The notes: generated by a model from the letters alone, not told the origin. Positions 48,543 through 58,401 are shown, counted from the stretch's first letter. The stretch: DNA of 64,000 bases from Halomonas caseinilytica (GCF_001662305.1 NZ_BDEP01000004.1:124001-188000); one strand, 5' to 3'. A program made the numbers and translations.

Positions 48543-49148
48543 ATGAGCCGCCTATATCTCTTCCACAAGCCCTACCACGTCCTCTCGCAGTTCACCGACC
48601 GCGGAGATGCCGCGGGCCGGCGTCGCGCCACCCTGGCCGACTATCTCGACGTGCCGGGCATCTATCCGGCCGGCCGGCTCGATCACGACTCCGAAGGCCT
48701 GCTACTGTTATCCGACGACGGCGACCTGATCCACCGCATCAGTCACCCGAAACACAAGCAGCCCAAGACCTACTGGGTCCAGGTCGAAGGCCAGCCGGAT
48801 GACGCCGCCCTTGCGGCGCTGCACGGGGGTATCGAGCTCAAGGACGGCCCGACCCGACCCGCCCGGGTGCGCCGACTGGACCATGTCGCCCTGCCCGCAC
48901 GTCAACCGCCGGTGGACCCGCGTCGCCACCCCGTCACCCAATGGCTGGAGCTCATCATCACCGAAGGACGCAATCGTCAGGTCCGCCGCATGACGGCCCA
49001 TGTCGGCCACCCCACACTACGGCTGGTGCGGACCGCCATCGGTCCCTGGTCTCTCGACGACCTGGCGCCGGGACAATGGCGCTGCGAGACGCTCAATGCA
49101 CCACGTCGCGCCCCACGGCGCCGCACATCCACGAGGAGGCAAAAATGA
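48543..49148 (+). CDS. rluE: 23S rRNA pseudouridine synthase (RluE-like)
   Basis: A 201-residue RsuA/RluB/E/F-family enzyme without an S4 domain. It starts MSRLYLFHKPYHVLSQFTD and has the catalytic PAGRLDHDSEGLLLLSDDG (Asp in RLDHDSEG), KTYWVQVEGQP and ITEGRNRQVRRM. The absence of an S4 domain, the size and the nudJ neighbour favour RluE (U2457 of 23S rRNA). The C-terminus is very basic. It overlaps nudJ by four bases (ATGA). Confidence 0.88.
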   Translation: MSRLYLFHKPYHVLSQFTDRGDAAGRRRATLADYLDVPGIYPAGRLDHDSEGLLLLSDDGDLIHRISHPKHKQPKTYWVQVEGQPDDAALAALHGGIELKDGPTRPARVRRLDHVALPARQPPVDPRRHPVTQWLELIITEGRNRQVRRMTAHVGHPTLRLVRTAIGPWSLDDLAPGQWRCETLNAPRRAPRRRTSTRRQK

Positions 49149-49594
49149 ACCGCTGGCAACCCTTCGTCAGCGTGGCCACCGTGGTGGAACGCGCCGGCTG
49201 CTATCTGATGGTCGAAGAGGATCGGGGCGGCCCGCATCCCCTTTTCAACCAGCCCGCCGGGCATCTTGAACCCGGCGAACGCATCCGTGACGCCGCCCTG
49301 CGCGAGTTGCGCGAGGAAACCGCCTGGCAGGTGGGCATCACCGACTACCTGGGGCTGTACGTCTATCAGGCGCCCGATGGCAAGACCTTCCACAGCCACG
49401 CTTTCCATGGCATGGCGCTTGCCCACCTCGGCAACGAGCTCGACCCGGCCATCCGGGCGGTACACTGGCTCTCGCTGGAGGAACTCGAAACCCTGGAGCG
49501 CGAAGGGCGCATGCGAAGCCCCTTGGTCATGAGGCGCATCCGCGACGCCATCGCCGAACGCTTCTACCCCATGGACACGATTCACGAGCGCTAG
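49145..49594 (+). CDS. nudJ: Nudix hydrolase NudJ
   Basis: A 149-residue Nudix protein that in E. coli hydrolyses thiamine pyrophosphate precursors and nucleoside tri/diphosphates. The Nudix box is [20 protein letters not shown] with following T-A-W (about 39-61), matching G-x5-E-x7-R-E-U-x-E-E. It starts [21 protein letters not shown] after GAGGAGGC. Coupled to rluE by an ATGA overlap. Immediately after its TAG stop lie a CCGCGC-TTC-GCGCGG hairpin and repeat copy A. Confidence 0.92.
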   Translation: MNRWQPFVSVATVVERAGCYLMVEEDRGGPHPLFNQPAGHLEPGERIRDAALRELREETAWQVGITDYLGLYVYQAPDGKTFHSHAFHGMALAHLGNELDPAIRAVHWLSLEELETLEREGRMRSPLVMRRIRDAIAERFYPMDTIHER

Positions 49595-49608
49595 CCGCGC
49601 TTCGCGCG

Positions 49609-49727
49609 GAGCTGGAAGCTGGAAGCTGGAAGGACAGCATGAGCCCCACCATCATCGGGTCAAGGTCTTTCTTCCAGCTTCAAGCTTATGACCTCAAGCT
49701 CCGAGCGGAGCCCAGCTCTTCGAGCTT
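49609..49727 (+). repeat. GGAAGCT-type intergenic repeat, copy A
   Basis: About 115 bases starting AGCTGGAAGCTGGAAGCTGG and ending CTTCGAGCTTCC. The left arm (AGCTGGAAGCTGGAAG) pairs with a later CTTCCAGCTTCAAGCT (15 of 16), giving a large stem-loop; a second hairpin GCTCC-GAGC-GGAGC follows. By eye about nine of ten positions agree with copy B at 52940. It starts 15 bases past the nudJ stop and runs into the mnmA promoter. It is open in frame with mnmA, which can mislead gene callers. Confidence 0.85.
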
Positions 49728-49748
49728 CCCTCTCTTGTCAGGTATAAT
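49719..49748 (+). promoter_or_regulatory. Candidate promoter of mnmA
   Basis: A perfect -10 TATAAT (49743-49748) lies 38 bases before the mnmA ATG, with a weak -35 TTCGAG 18 bases upstream that belongs to the end of repeat copy A. The repeat thus supplies part of the promoter. Confidence 0.5.
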
Positions 49749-49785
49749 CTTTCCCCATTTGCGACCCACTCAATCCGAGAGCACC

Positions 49786-50894
49786 ATGACAGCCACCAAG
49801 GGCAAGGTCATCGTCGGCATGTCCGGCGGCGTCGATTCCTCCGTTTCCGCCCAGCTACTGCTCGAGCAGGGCTTTGATGTCGAGGGCCTGTTCATGAAGA
49901 ACTGGGACGAGGACGACGGCACCGAATACTGCACCGCCAAGGAAGACCTGGCGGATGCCGAGGCCGTGTGCGCCAAACTCGGCATCCACCTGCACACCGC
50001 CAACTTCGCCGCCGAGTACTGGGACAACGTCTTCGAGCACTTCCTCGCCGAGTACAAGGCCGGACGTACGCCGAATCCGGACATCCTTTGCAACCGCGAG
50101 ATCAAGTTCAAGGTATTCCTCGAGTACGCCGAACTGCTCGGCGCCGACTGGATCGCCACCGGCCACTACGTGCGCCGTGCCGAGCACAACGGCCGAGCGC
50201 GGCTGCTCAAGGGGCTAGATGCCAACAAGGACCAGAGCTACTTCCTGCACGCCGTGCCCGAATCGGCCATCGCCCGCAGCCTCTTCCCGGTAGGTGAGCT
50301 GGAGAAGAGCGAAGTCCGTGACATCGCCGAGCGCCATGGCCTGGCAACGGCGCGCAAGAAGGACTCCACCGGCATCTGCTTCATCGGCGAGCGACGCTTC
50401 CGCGACTTCCTCAGCCAGTATCTCCCCGCCCAGCCGGGCACCATCGAGACCCCGGAGGGAGACGTCATCGGCGAGCACATGGGCCTGATGTACTATACCC
50501 TGGGCCAACGCCAGGGCCTGGGCATCGGCGGCCTCGCCAACTACCCCGATGCGCCCTGGTACGTGGCCGGCAAGGATCTGGAGCGCAACGTGCTCACCGT
50601 GGTGCAGGGCAAGCATCATCCCCTGCTCTACACCGACAGCCTGGCCACCGAGGCCATGGACTGGGTGGCCGGCGCGCCTCCGGCGCGAGAAGGCCGCTAT
50701 CGCGCCAAGACCCGTTATCGCCAGGCCGACGTGCCCTGCACCATGCGGGTCACCGAAGACGGCGGGGTCGAGGTGCATTTCGATGAGTCCCAGCGAGCCG
50801 TGACCCCGGGGCAATCGCTCGTGCTCTATGACGGTGACACCTGCCTCGGCGGCGGTGTGATCCGTGCCATCTGGAATGCCACCGAGGCTGCCGC

Positions 50895-50898
<4 letters not shown>
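49786..50898 (+). CDS. mnmA: tRNA-specific 2-thiouridylase MnmA
   Basis: A 370-residue PP-loop enzyme that makes s2U34 in tRNA-Lys, -Glu and -Gln. The ATP site is [18 protein letters not shown] (about 8-25). The catalytic cysteines lie in [14 protein letters not shown] and [27 protein letters not shown] marks the central domain and the C-terminus is a beta-barrel. The start at 49786 is chosen because the 49 upstream in-frame codons are translated repeat sequence. It overlaps hflD by four bases, giving the operon mnmA-hflD-purB. Confidence 0.95.
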
Positions 50899-52939
<2,041 letters not shown>

Positions 52940-52941
<2 letters not shown>

Positions 52942-53068
52942 GCTGGAAGCTGGAAGCTGGAAGCTGGAAAACAGCGTGATCCCCTCCATCATTGGGTCAA
53001 GGTTTTGCTTCCAGCTTCAAGCTTATGACTTCAAGCTCCGGGTGGAGCCCGGCGCTTCGAGCTTCAAG
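52940..53068 (+). repeat. GGAAGCT-type intergenic repeat, copy B
   Basis: It begins at the purB stop with four GGAAGCT-like units, then shares with copy A the blocks CATCAT, GGGTCAAGGT, TTCCAGCTTCAAGCTTATGA, CAAGCTCCG, GGAGCCC and CTTCGAGCTTC in the same order and spacing. It can form the same large stem-loop. A CCCGC-AAG-GCGGG hairpin lies just beyond. The roxA gene starts about 85 bases later. No T-run and no transposase are present. Confidence 0.85.
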
Positions 53069-53151
53069 CCCAAACCCGCAAGGCGGGCGCTCTTCCAGCT
53101 CCACGCGATGGCCCGGTTGCTTACCCACCCCAAACGAGCCCCAGGATCCTT

Positions 53152-54327
53152 ATGTCAACCGATACGCCCCTCACGATGCTGGGCGGCCTGTCCGCCACCG
53201 ACTTTCTACGCGACTACTGGCAACAGCAACCACTGTTGATCCGTGGCGCCTTTCCCGATATCGAAAGCCCACTCTCGCCCGACGAACTGGCAGGGCTGGC
53301 CTGCGAGGACAACGTCGAGGCGCGCCTGGTCGAGGAACATGGGCCCGAAGGTCCCTGGCAAGTCAGCCACGGCCCCTTCGACGAGGCCACCTTCGCCCGG
53401 CTTCCCGAACGGGACTGGACACTGCTGGTCCAGGCGGTGGATCACTACGTCCCCGAGGTGGCCGAACTGCTCGAGTGCTTCGACTTCCTGCCCCGCTGGC
53501 GGCTCGATGACATCATGATCAGCTATGCCCCACCGGGCGGCAGCGTCGGCCCCCATGTGGATCAGTACGATGTCTTCCTGCTGCAGGCCAGTGGTCAACG
53601 CCACTGGCAGCTCGGCGGCCGCGTGCCGGAAGATGCCCCGATCATCGCCGGCATCGACCTGCGCATCCTCGAACGTTTTGAGGTTCAACCCGGCCAGGAC
53701 TGGGTGCTGGAGCCCGGCGACATGCTCTACCTCCCGCCGGGCTGGGCACATCACGGTGTCAGCCAATCCGATGACTGCCTGACGTTCTCGGTCGGCTTCC
53801 GTGCGCCGTCGGCGGACGAAGCGATCACGTCCTTCGCCGACTATCTCGGCGAACAGCTCCCCGCCTCGCATCGCTACGCCGATGCCGGCATGGAGCCCCC
53901 CGAGGATCCCGCCCAACTCGACGATGCCTCGCTGGCCCGCATGCGTGCCCTGATTCTCGAGACGCTGGACGACCCCGACCAGATGGCACAATGGTTCGGT
54001 CGTGTCATGACCCAGCCCAAGTATGTCGATCAGCTGGTGCCCAACGAGACGCCCACCGAGGAAGACGAGCTTGTCGCCGCGCTACAAGCCGGCGAGTGCC
54101 TGGAACGCAGCCTCGGTTCGCGCTTCGCCTGGCGTGCCCTGGACGACGAGCGTGCCACTCTGTTCGTCGATGGCGATGGCATCGACTGCCCCGCGGCCCT
54201 GGCCCGTGAACTGGCCGGCACCGCGATGCTCGATGCCCGTCTACTGGACTACCCCGAGGCGCCGCGCGTCCTGACGCATCTGCTCGATGCCGGCAGCCTC
54301 GACTGGGCGCAACCCGATGAGGAATGA
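53152..54327 (+). CDS. roxA: Ribosomal protein L16 arginine hydroxylase (RoxA/YcfD-type)
   Basis: A 391-residue JmjC/cupin 2-oxoglutarate- and Fe(II)-dependent oxygenase; in E. coli YcfD hydroxylates Arg81 of L16. The iron triad is HVDQYDVFLLQASGQRHW (His-x-Asp, about 138-155) and the later His in PPGWAHHGVSQSDD. The N-terminal segment FLRDYWQQQPLLIRGAFP is typical. The C-terminal half is a winged-helix-like domain (RFAWRALDDERATLFVDGDG). It is followed six bases later by a GNAT gene, so probably an operon. Confidence 0.92.
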   Translation: MSTDTPLTMLGGLSATDFLRDYWQQQPLLIRGAFPDIESPLSPDELAGLACEDNVEARLVEEHGPEGPWQVSHGPFDEATFARLPERDWTLLVQAVDHYVPEVAELLECFDFLPRWRLDDIMISYAPPGGSVGPHVDQYDVFLLQASGQRHWQLGGRVPEDAPIIAGIDLRILERFEVQPGQDWVLEPGDMLYLPPGWAHHGVSQSDDCLTFSVGFRAPSADEAITSFADYLGEQLPASHRYADAGMEPPEDPAQLDDASLARMRALILETLDDPDQMAQWFGRVMTQPKYVDQLVPNETPTEEDELVAALQAGECLERSLGSRFAWRALDDERATLFVDGDGIDCPAALARELAGTAMLDARLLDYPEAPRVLTHLLDAGSLDWAQPDEE

Positions 54328-54332
54328 ATGCC

Positions 54333-54767
54333 ATGACACAGGCAGTGCAAATTCGCGAGGGTGACTGGGAAGAATTCGGCGAGGCCGCCGGTGACATCAG
54401 GCGTCGTGTCTTCATCGACGAACAGGCCGTGCCACCGGAGGAGGAATGGGACGGCCGCGATGCTGAGTGCCGGCATTTCCTGGCGCTCGACGATACCGGC
54501 AAGGCATTGGGCACTGCGCGACTGCTGCCCGACGGACACATCGGCCGGGTAGCCGTACTGCAGGACGCCAGAGGGCTCGGCGTCGGCCTTGCCCTGATGA
54601 AAGCCGCCATCGCCTCGGCACAACGTCGCGGCGATACCAGCGTGGCCCTGGCCGCTCAGATTCAGGCACTGCCCTTCTACGAACGACTCGGTTTCCAGGC
54701 CCATGGTGACACCTTTCTGGACGCCGGAATTCCGCATCGCAACATGACGCTTTTCCTCGACGACTGA
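54333..54767 (+). CDS. GNAT-family N-acetyltransferase
   Basis: A 144-residue acetyltransferase. RRRVFIDEQAVPPEEEWDGRD (about 23-43) and the acetyl-CoA motif A, IGRVAVLQDARGLGVGLALM with the following KAAI (about 71-94), resemble the ElaA/YjcF-type GNAT subgroup. The end is GIPHRNMTLFLDD. The substrate is unknown. The ATG at 54333 is chosen because GAGGA lies nine bases upstream; an in-frame ATG at 54324 overlaps the roxA stop. It is followed by the aceA control region. Confidence 0.85.
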   Translation: MTQAVQIREGDWEEFGEAAGDIRRRVFIDEQAVPPEEEWDGRDAECRHFLALDDTGKALGTARLLPDGHIGRVAVLQDARGLGVGLALMKAAIASAQRRGDTSVALAAQIQALPFYERLGFQAHGDTFLDAGIPHRNMTLFLDD

Positions 54768-54798
54768 TTCCCCTTCTCTACCTCCTTCGCGGAAAGAT

Positions 54799-54837
54799 GA
54801 CTACAGAATCCCGGCCTCTCAAAGGGGTTCTGTAGTC
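54799..54837 (+). promoter_or_regulatory. Inverted repeat at the upstream edge of the aceA control region
   Basis: GACTACAGAA (54799-54808) and TTCTGTAGTC (54828-54837) are perfect inverted repeats, with further CCC/GGG pairing inside. It may end GNAT transcription, but there is no T-run. Its right arm overlaps the TGTAG-N5-CTACA site, so it could instead add a third half-site. The 330-base gap 54768-55097 has no supportable gene. Confidence 0.5.
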
Positions 54838-54845
54838 GAGCTACA
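54831..54845 (+). promoter_or_regulatory. HexR/RccR-like site upstream of aceA
   Basis: TGTAGTCGAGCTACA is a near-palindrome of the TGTAR-N5-YTACA form bound by KDPG-responsive RpiR-family regulators (HexR, RccR), which control glyoxylate-shunt and gluconeogenic genes. An ACCATAGT block containing a possible -10 (CATAGT, 54894-54899) lies 61 bases downstream. The -35 position (GGTGAA) is poor, which would suit an activated promoter. The identity of the regulator is inferred. Confidence 0.55.
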
Positions 54846-55097
54846 ACGCTCTCTCCCCCCAAATACCAATGGTGAAAGCCCGCTATACGGGACCATAGTG
54901 ACCCTCAAGGCAAGTGACCCAACACCTCCGTAGCGATCCTTCTTGTCGTCAGGAGGCATAGCAAGATCACTTGTCATATGTCGACCTGGACGTGGAAATC
55001 CACCCGTCAATCACCACGAAAGGCGACAGAATTTCGCAGTTGCAGCACAAGCGTGACTCAGCAGCAGTTCCTTGAACTCGAAACCAGAGGATCACTC

Positions 55098-56696
55098 ATG
55101 GCAGCTTTCAACGACGAGCGTCAGGCACTGGCCCAACAGCGTGAAGCCCAGTGCGGCAAGTGGGACAATATCAACCCGGATCACGCCGCGCGTCTCCGGC
55201 TGCAGAACCGCTTCCGGACCGGTCTGGACATTGCACGCTACACCGCCGCCATCATGCGCGAGGACATGGCCGCCTACGACGCCGACACCTCGAAGTACAC
55301 CCAGTCGCTGGGCTGCTGGCATGGTTTCATCGGCCAGCAGAAGCTGATCTCCATCAAGAAGCACTTCGGTGAAACCAAGGGGCGCTACCTCTACCTTTCC
55401 GGCTGGATGGTCGCCGCCATGCGCTCCGAGTTCGGACCGCTTCCCGACCAGTCGATGCACGAAAAGACCAGCGTGCCGGCATTGATCGAGGAGCTCTACA
55501 CCTTCCTGCGCCAGGCCGATAGCCGTGAACTCAATCATCTCTTCCGGGAACTGGATAACGCACGGCAGGCCGGCGACGAACTGAAAAGCAAGGAGCTGCT
55601 CGACAGGATCGACAACTTCCAGACCCACGTGGTGCCGATCATTGCCGATATCGATGCTGGCTTCGGCAACGCCGAGGCCACCTACCTGCTGGCCAAGAAG
55701 ATGATCGAGGCCGGTGCCTGCTGCCTGCAGATCGAGAACCAGGTCTCCGACGAGAAGCAATGCGGCCACCAGGACGGCAAGGTCACCGTGCCGCACGAAG
55801 ACTTCATCGCCAAGCTCAACGCCGTGCGCTACGCCTTCCTGGAACTCGGTGTGGAAGATGGCGTGATCGTCGCCCGCACCGATTCCCTGGGTGCCGGACT
55901 GACCCAGAAGATCGCCGTCAGCCGCGAACCCGGTGACCTCGGCGATCAGTACAACCGTTACCTCGATGGTGACGAGATCACCTCCGCGGACGATATCGCC
56001 AACGGCGATGTGGTGATCAAGCAGGACGGCAAGCTGGTCAAGGTCAAGCGCCTGGCTTCCGGTCTCTATCAGTTCAAGCCGGGCACCGGCGAGGATCGCG
56101 TGGTGCTGGACTGCATCACCAGCCTGCAGAACGGCGCCGACCTGCTGTGGATCGAGACCGAAAAACCCCATGTCGGCCAGATCAAGGGCATGGTGGACCG
56201 CATCCGCGAGGTCTGCCCGGATGCCAAGCTGGTCTACAACAACTCGCCCTCCTTCAACTGGACCCTGAACTTCCGCCAGCAGGTGTTCGACGCCTGGGAG
56301 GCCGAAGGCAAGGACGTCAGCGACTACGATCGCGCCGACCTGATGAACGAGAAGTACGATGCCACGCCACTGGCTCAGCTCGCCGACGAATGGACGCAGA
56401 ACTTCCAGCGCGACGCTGCCCGCGAGGCGGGTATCTTCCACCACCTCATCACCCTGCCGACCTATCACACCGCCGCCCTGTCCACCGATAACCTGGCGCG
56501 CGGCTACTTCGGCGAAGAAGGCATGCTGGCCTATGTGTCAGGCGTGCAGCGTCGTGAGATCCGCGAGGGCATCGCCACCGTCAAGCACCAGGACATGGCC
56601 GGTTCCAACATCGGCGACGACCACAAGGAGTTCTTCCACGGCGAAGCCGCACTCAAGGCCGGCGGCAAGGCCAACACCATGAACCAGTTCGGCTGA
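55098..56696 (+). CDS. aceA: Isocitrate lyase
   Basis: A 532-residue isocitrate lyase of the longer pseudomonad-type subgroup (E. coli AceA is 434). It splits isocitrate to succinate and glyoxylate for the glyoxylate shunt. Landmarks are GKWDNINPDHAARLRLQNRF, VVPIIADIDAGFGNAEATYL, the catalytic loop with KQCGHQDGK, VARTDSLGAGLTQKI and NNSPSFNWTLNF. The ATG at 55098 follows AGAGG; an upstream in-frame codon at 54978 would add 40 atypical residues. No aceB or glcB lies beside it. The leader contains ATTTCGCAGTTGCAGCAC (55031-55048), nearly repeated at 56994-57011. Confidence 0.96.
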   Translation: MAAFNDERQALAQQREAQCGKWDNINPDHAARLRLQNRFRTGLDIARYTAAIMREDMAAYDADTSKYTQSLGCWHGFIGQQKLISIKKHFGETKGRYLYLSGWMVAAMRSEFGPLPDQSMHEKTSVPALIEELYTFLRQADSRELNHLFRELDNARQAGDELKSKELLDRIDNFQTHVVPIIADIDAGFGNAEATYLLAKKMIEAGACCLQIENQVSDEKQCGHQDGKVTVPHEDFIAKLNAVRYAFLELGVEDGVIVARTDSLGAGLTQKIAVSREPGDLGDQYNRYLDGDEITSADDIANGDVVIKQDGKLVKVKRLASGLYQFKPGTGEDRVVLDCITSLQNGADLLWIETEKPHVGQIKGMVDRIREVCPDAKLVYNNSPSFNWTLNFRQQVFDAWEAEGKDVSDYDRADLMNEKYDATPLAQLADEWTQNFQRDAAREAGIFHHLITLPTYHTAALSTDNLARGYFGEEGMLAYVSGVQRREIREGIATVKHQDMAGSNIGDDHKEFFHGEAALKAGGKANTMNQFG

Positions 56697-56717
56697 CCCC
56701 CCATCGACAACACCTTC

Positions 56718-56742
56718 GGGGAGGCTTTCGCCTCCCCTTTTT
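56718..56742 (+). terminator. Terminator of aceA
   Basis: GGGGAGG and CCTCCCC form a 7-bp stem around CTTTCG, followed by TTTTT, 22 bases after the aceA stop. Confidence 0.88.
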
Positions 56743-56803
56743 CGTGTCGGCTCACGCGACTCCGTGAAACTCACCAACAGCGACGCTCGGCTTTGGGGCC
56801 CCA

Positions 56804-56818
56804 TGTAGTCGAGTTACA
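56804..56818 (+). promoter_or_regulatory. Second HexR/RccR-like site, upstream of the 73-residue gene
   Basis: TGTAGTCGAGTTACA differs from the aceA site at one base; the match continues into AAC on its right in both. An ACCATAGT block follows at 60 bases (61 in the aceA region) and CAAGGCA shortly after. It lies beyond the aceA terminator, so it serves the next gene. The 429-base gap 56697-57125 holds no other ORF I would support. Confidence 0.55.
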
Positions 56819-56842
56819 ACCGGGAGTGCCCCCAAGGAGGCA

Positions 56843-56871
56843 TTGTCGGTTTTGCTGTCCTGCACCATAGT
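56843..56871 (+). promoter_or_regulatory. Candidate promoter of the 73-residue gene
   Basis: TTGTCG (56843-56848), a 17-base spacer and CATAGT (56866-56871) form a reasonable sigma-70 promoter. The CATAGT is the conserved block also found before aceA. Transcription would start near 56878, leaving a leader of about 250 bases that includes ATTTCGCAACTGCAGCAT (56994-57011). Confidence 0.5.
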
Positions 56872-57125
56872 CAAGGCACAGTGCAGGCCAGCGTTTCGTT
56901 ACCCCGATCCGCGACTCTGCCCTGAGCTACGAACCACGGCGCTTTCATTGATGATCCAGGCGCCAGAGGCGATGGTCTTCCACGCTTGTGACCATTTCGC
57001 AACTGCAGCATCGGGCGCTTACCCGGCCCGACATGAGTAGCAAGACACGACCATGTCATCACGGATGGCGAACTCGCTCGAGACGCCACCCAGTCAGTGG
57101 ATGACCCTATCAAGAGGTGTTACAC

Positions 57126-57347
57126 ATGAACTGCATCGAACTGAGCCAACAAGCCGACCTCATGGCCAGCACGTTCAGCAAGCAGGACCTCGCCAAACTG
57201 GTGCTGGCCCTGAAGGGGAATCGAGAGTCTCTGCAACACGCCGTCAAGGTCATCGATACCATCGACAATCGAGTGGGCTACTCGCTCGACGATGCCTGGG
57301 ATGAGGTCCTCTCCGGCGATGCCCAACCGCTGCACGAGGAAGAGTGA
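57126..57347 (+). CDS. Small protein of unknown function sharing the aceA-type control region
   Basis: A 73-residue acidic, helical-looking protein starting MNCIELSQQADLMASTFSKQ and ending HEEE. No signal peptide, membrane span or metal motif is visible, and I do not recognise the family. AAGAGG lies nine bases before the ATG. It has its own terminator-like hairpin and a long leader that repeats elements of the aceA leader, so it may respond to the same carbon signal. It could be an adaptor or regulator of the isocitrate branch point; that is speculation from position. Confidence 0.68.
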   Translation: MNCIELSQQADLMASTFSKQDLAKLVLALKGNRESLQHAVKVIDTIDNRVGYSLDDAWDEVLSGDAQPLHEEE

Positions 57348-57373
57348 AGGCGCCTTCCCATTCATCGCAAGAC

Positions 57374-57420
57374 GTCAAGACGCCCATCCCGGCCCGACGG
57401 CGGGGTGGGCGTCTTGACGA
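57374..57420 (+). terminator. Large hairpin after the 73-residue gene
   Basis: CGTCAAGACGCCCA and GGGCGTCTTGACG pair in a long stem of more than 12 bp, with additional GC pairs inside. No T-run follows, but the stem is strong and lies 26 bases past the stop. Confidence 0.65.
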
Positions 57421-57458
57421 AGATGCCGACCACCGAAACGCACGACTTCGCCGGCCGC

Positions 57459-57492
57459 TGGTCAAATTCATACCTCCGAGATAGACTCGGAG
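57459..57492 (+). promoter_or_regulatory. Candidate slyB promoter with an inverted repeat over the -10
   Basis: TGGTCA (57459-57464), a 17-base spacer and TAGACT (57482-57487) form a plausible promoter. CTCCGAG (57474-57480) and CTCGGAG (57486-57492), a perfect 7-bp inverted repeat, straddle the -10 and may be an operator. The leader would be about 85 bases. Confidence 0.42.
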
Positions 57493-57580
57493 ACGAATCC
57501 ATTCATCGTTTGCCGTTTCCCGACAGCAGGTTATCGGCCAACGCCGCCGTCACGCACGCCATTTGGCAAGGAGGTCACAC

Positions 57581-58048
57581 ATGAAGCGTCTTCTTCCCGT
57601 ACTTGTCCTGAGCACCCTCACGCTCGCCGGTTGCGCCAACACATCGCCCTACTCGGGCAATGTCTACTCCGGCAACCAGGCGAAATCCGCCCAGGAGGTT
57701 ACCCTGGGTACCATCACGGCCATCCGCCCAGTGCAGATCCAGGCCGACAGCCGCGCCGGCGGCCTGCTCGGCAGTGGTGGTGGCGCCATCATCGGCGGCC
57801 TGCTCGGCAACCAGATCGGCGGCGGTTCCGGACGCCAGCTCGCCACGGCAGCCGGCGCCATCGGCGGTGCCGTGGCCGGCACCAAGATCGAGGAGTCTTC
57901 CAACCGGATCAATGCAATGGAGCTCGAGATTCGCAAGAACAACGGCGAGCAGGTCGTCGTCGTGCAGAAAGCGGATCAGAACTTCCAGGTCGGTCAACAA
58001 GTACGCCTGATCGGCACTGGCCGCAACGTCAGCGTGGCGCCCTACTGA
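57581..58048 (+). CDS. slyB: Glycine-zipper outer-membrane lipoprotein (SlyB/Pcp-type)
   Basis: A 155-residue lipoprotein. The lipobox LTLAGC places the lipidated Cys at about residue 18. The Gly-rich zipper GGGAIIGGLLGNQIGGGSGR, then GAIGGAVAGTKIEESSN (about 65-110), and the C-terminal QVVVVQKADQNFQVGQQVRL barrel are typical of SlyB, an outer-membrane stress protein that LolA (36971) would deliver. CAAGGAGGTC precedes the ATG at 57581; an in-frame codon at 57563 would spoil the signal peptide. A strong terminator follows. Confidence 0.92.
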   Translation: MKRLLPVLVLSTLTLAGCANTSPYSGNVYSGNQAKSAQEVTLGTITAIRPVQIQADSRAGGLLGSGGGAIIGGLLGNQIGGGSGRQLATAAGAIGGAVAGTKIEESSNRINAMELEIRKNNGEQVVVVQKADQNFQVGQQVRLIGTGRNVSVAPY

Positions 58049-58064
58049 ACCAACCTCGCGGCAT

Positions 58065-58103
58065 ACGAAAAAGGGCCCGCCACAATGGCGGGCCCTTTTT
58101 CGT
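58065..58103. terminator. Bidirectional terminator after slyB
   Basis: ACGAAAAAGGGCCCGCCA and TGGCGGGCCCTTTTTCGT form a perfect 18-bp stem with a three-base loop; T-runs are built into both strands. It serves slyB and the convergent small membrane gene. Confidence 0.92.
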
Positions 58104-58119
58104 CAACCATCACGCGGCG

Positions 58120-58401
58120 TCAGTGAAAATCGACCTTTTTCATTGCCCAGCAGACCAGCTTGCCACCGACCAGGGCCAGCAGGGCAATGATCAACAGCGT
58201 CAGCAGCATGTCCACGGGGCTTACGATCGCGGTCGCACCCAGCACCGCAATGGCGGGGCACCAGACCCAGCGATCGTCCTCGCTGCGCAGGATATCGGGC
58301 AGCAGCTTGTCCAGAACGCCACTGACGGAAGCCTCCCAGCGTTTCAGGCACAGCATGAGGATCACGGCGAAGGCGATCACCCAGATCAAGGTCACGAGCA
58401 T
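58120..58401 (-). CDS. Small membrane protein of unknown function
   Basis: A 93-residue protein with hydrophobic stretches at about 1-18 (MLVTLIWVIAFAVILMLCL), 49-62 and 64-84 (VDMLLTLLIIALLALVGGKL), so probably two or three membrane spans, and a short charged loop KRWEASVSGVLDKLLPDILR. GGAG lies six bases before the ATG at 58401; the longer upstream frame shows no sign of being coding. I do not recognise a family. It stands alone between the slyB terminator and divergent slyD. Confidence 0.62.
   Translation of the reverse strand: MLVTLIWVIAFAVILMLCLKRWEASVSGVLDKLLPDILRSEDDRWVWCPAIAVLGATAIVSPVDMLLTLLIIALLALVGGKLVCWAMKKVDFH

Noticed and set aside
49595..49740. Repeat copy A as an insertion sequence remnant
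   Set aside because: No transposase fragment, no target duplication and only about 115 bases; a REP/MITE-like element fits better.
56843..57040. 65-codon plus-strand frame in the region after aceA
   Set aside because: It starts inside the conserved promoter block, lacks a good ribosome site and looks random; the region is better explained as a control region.
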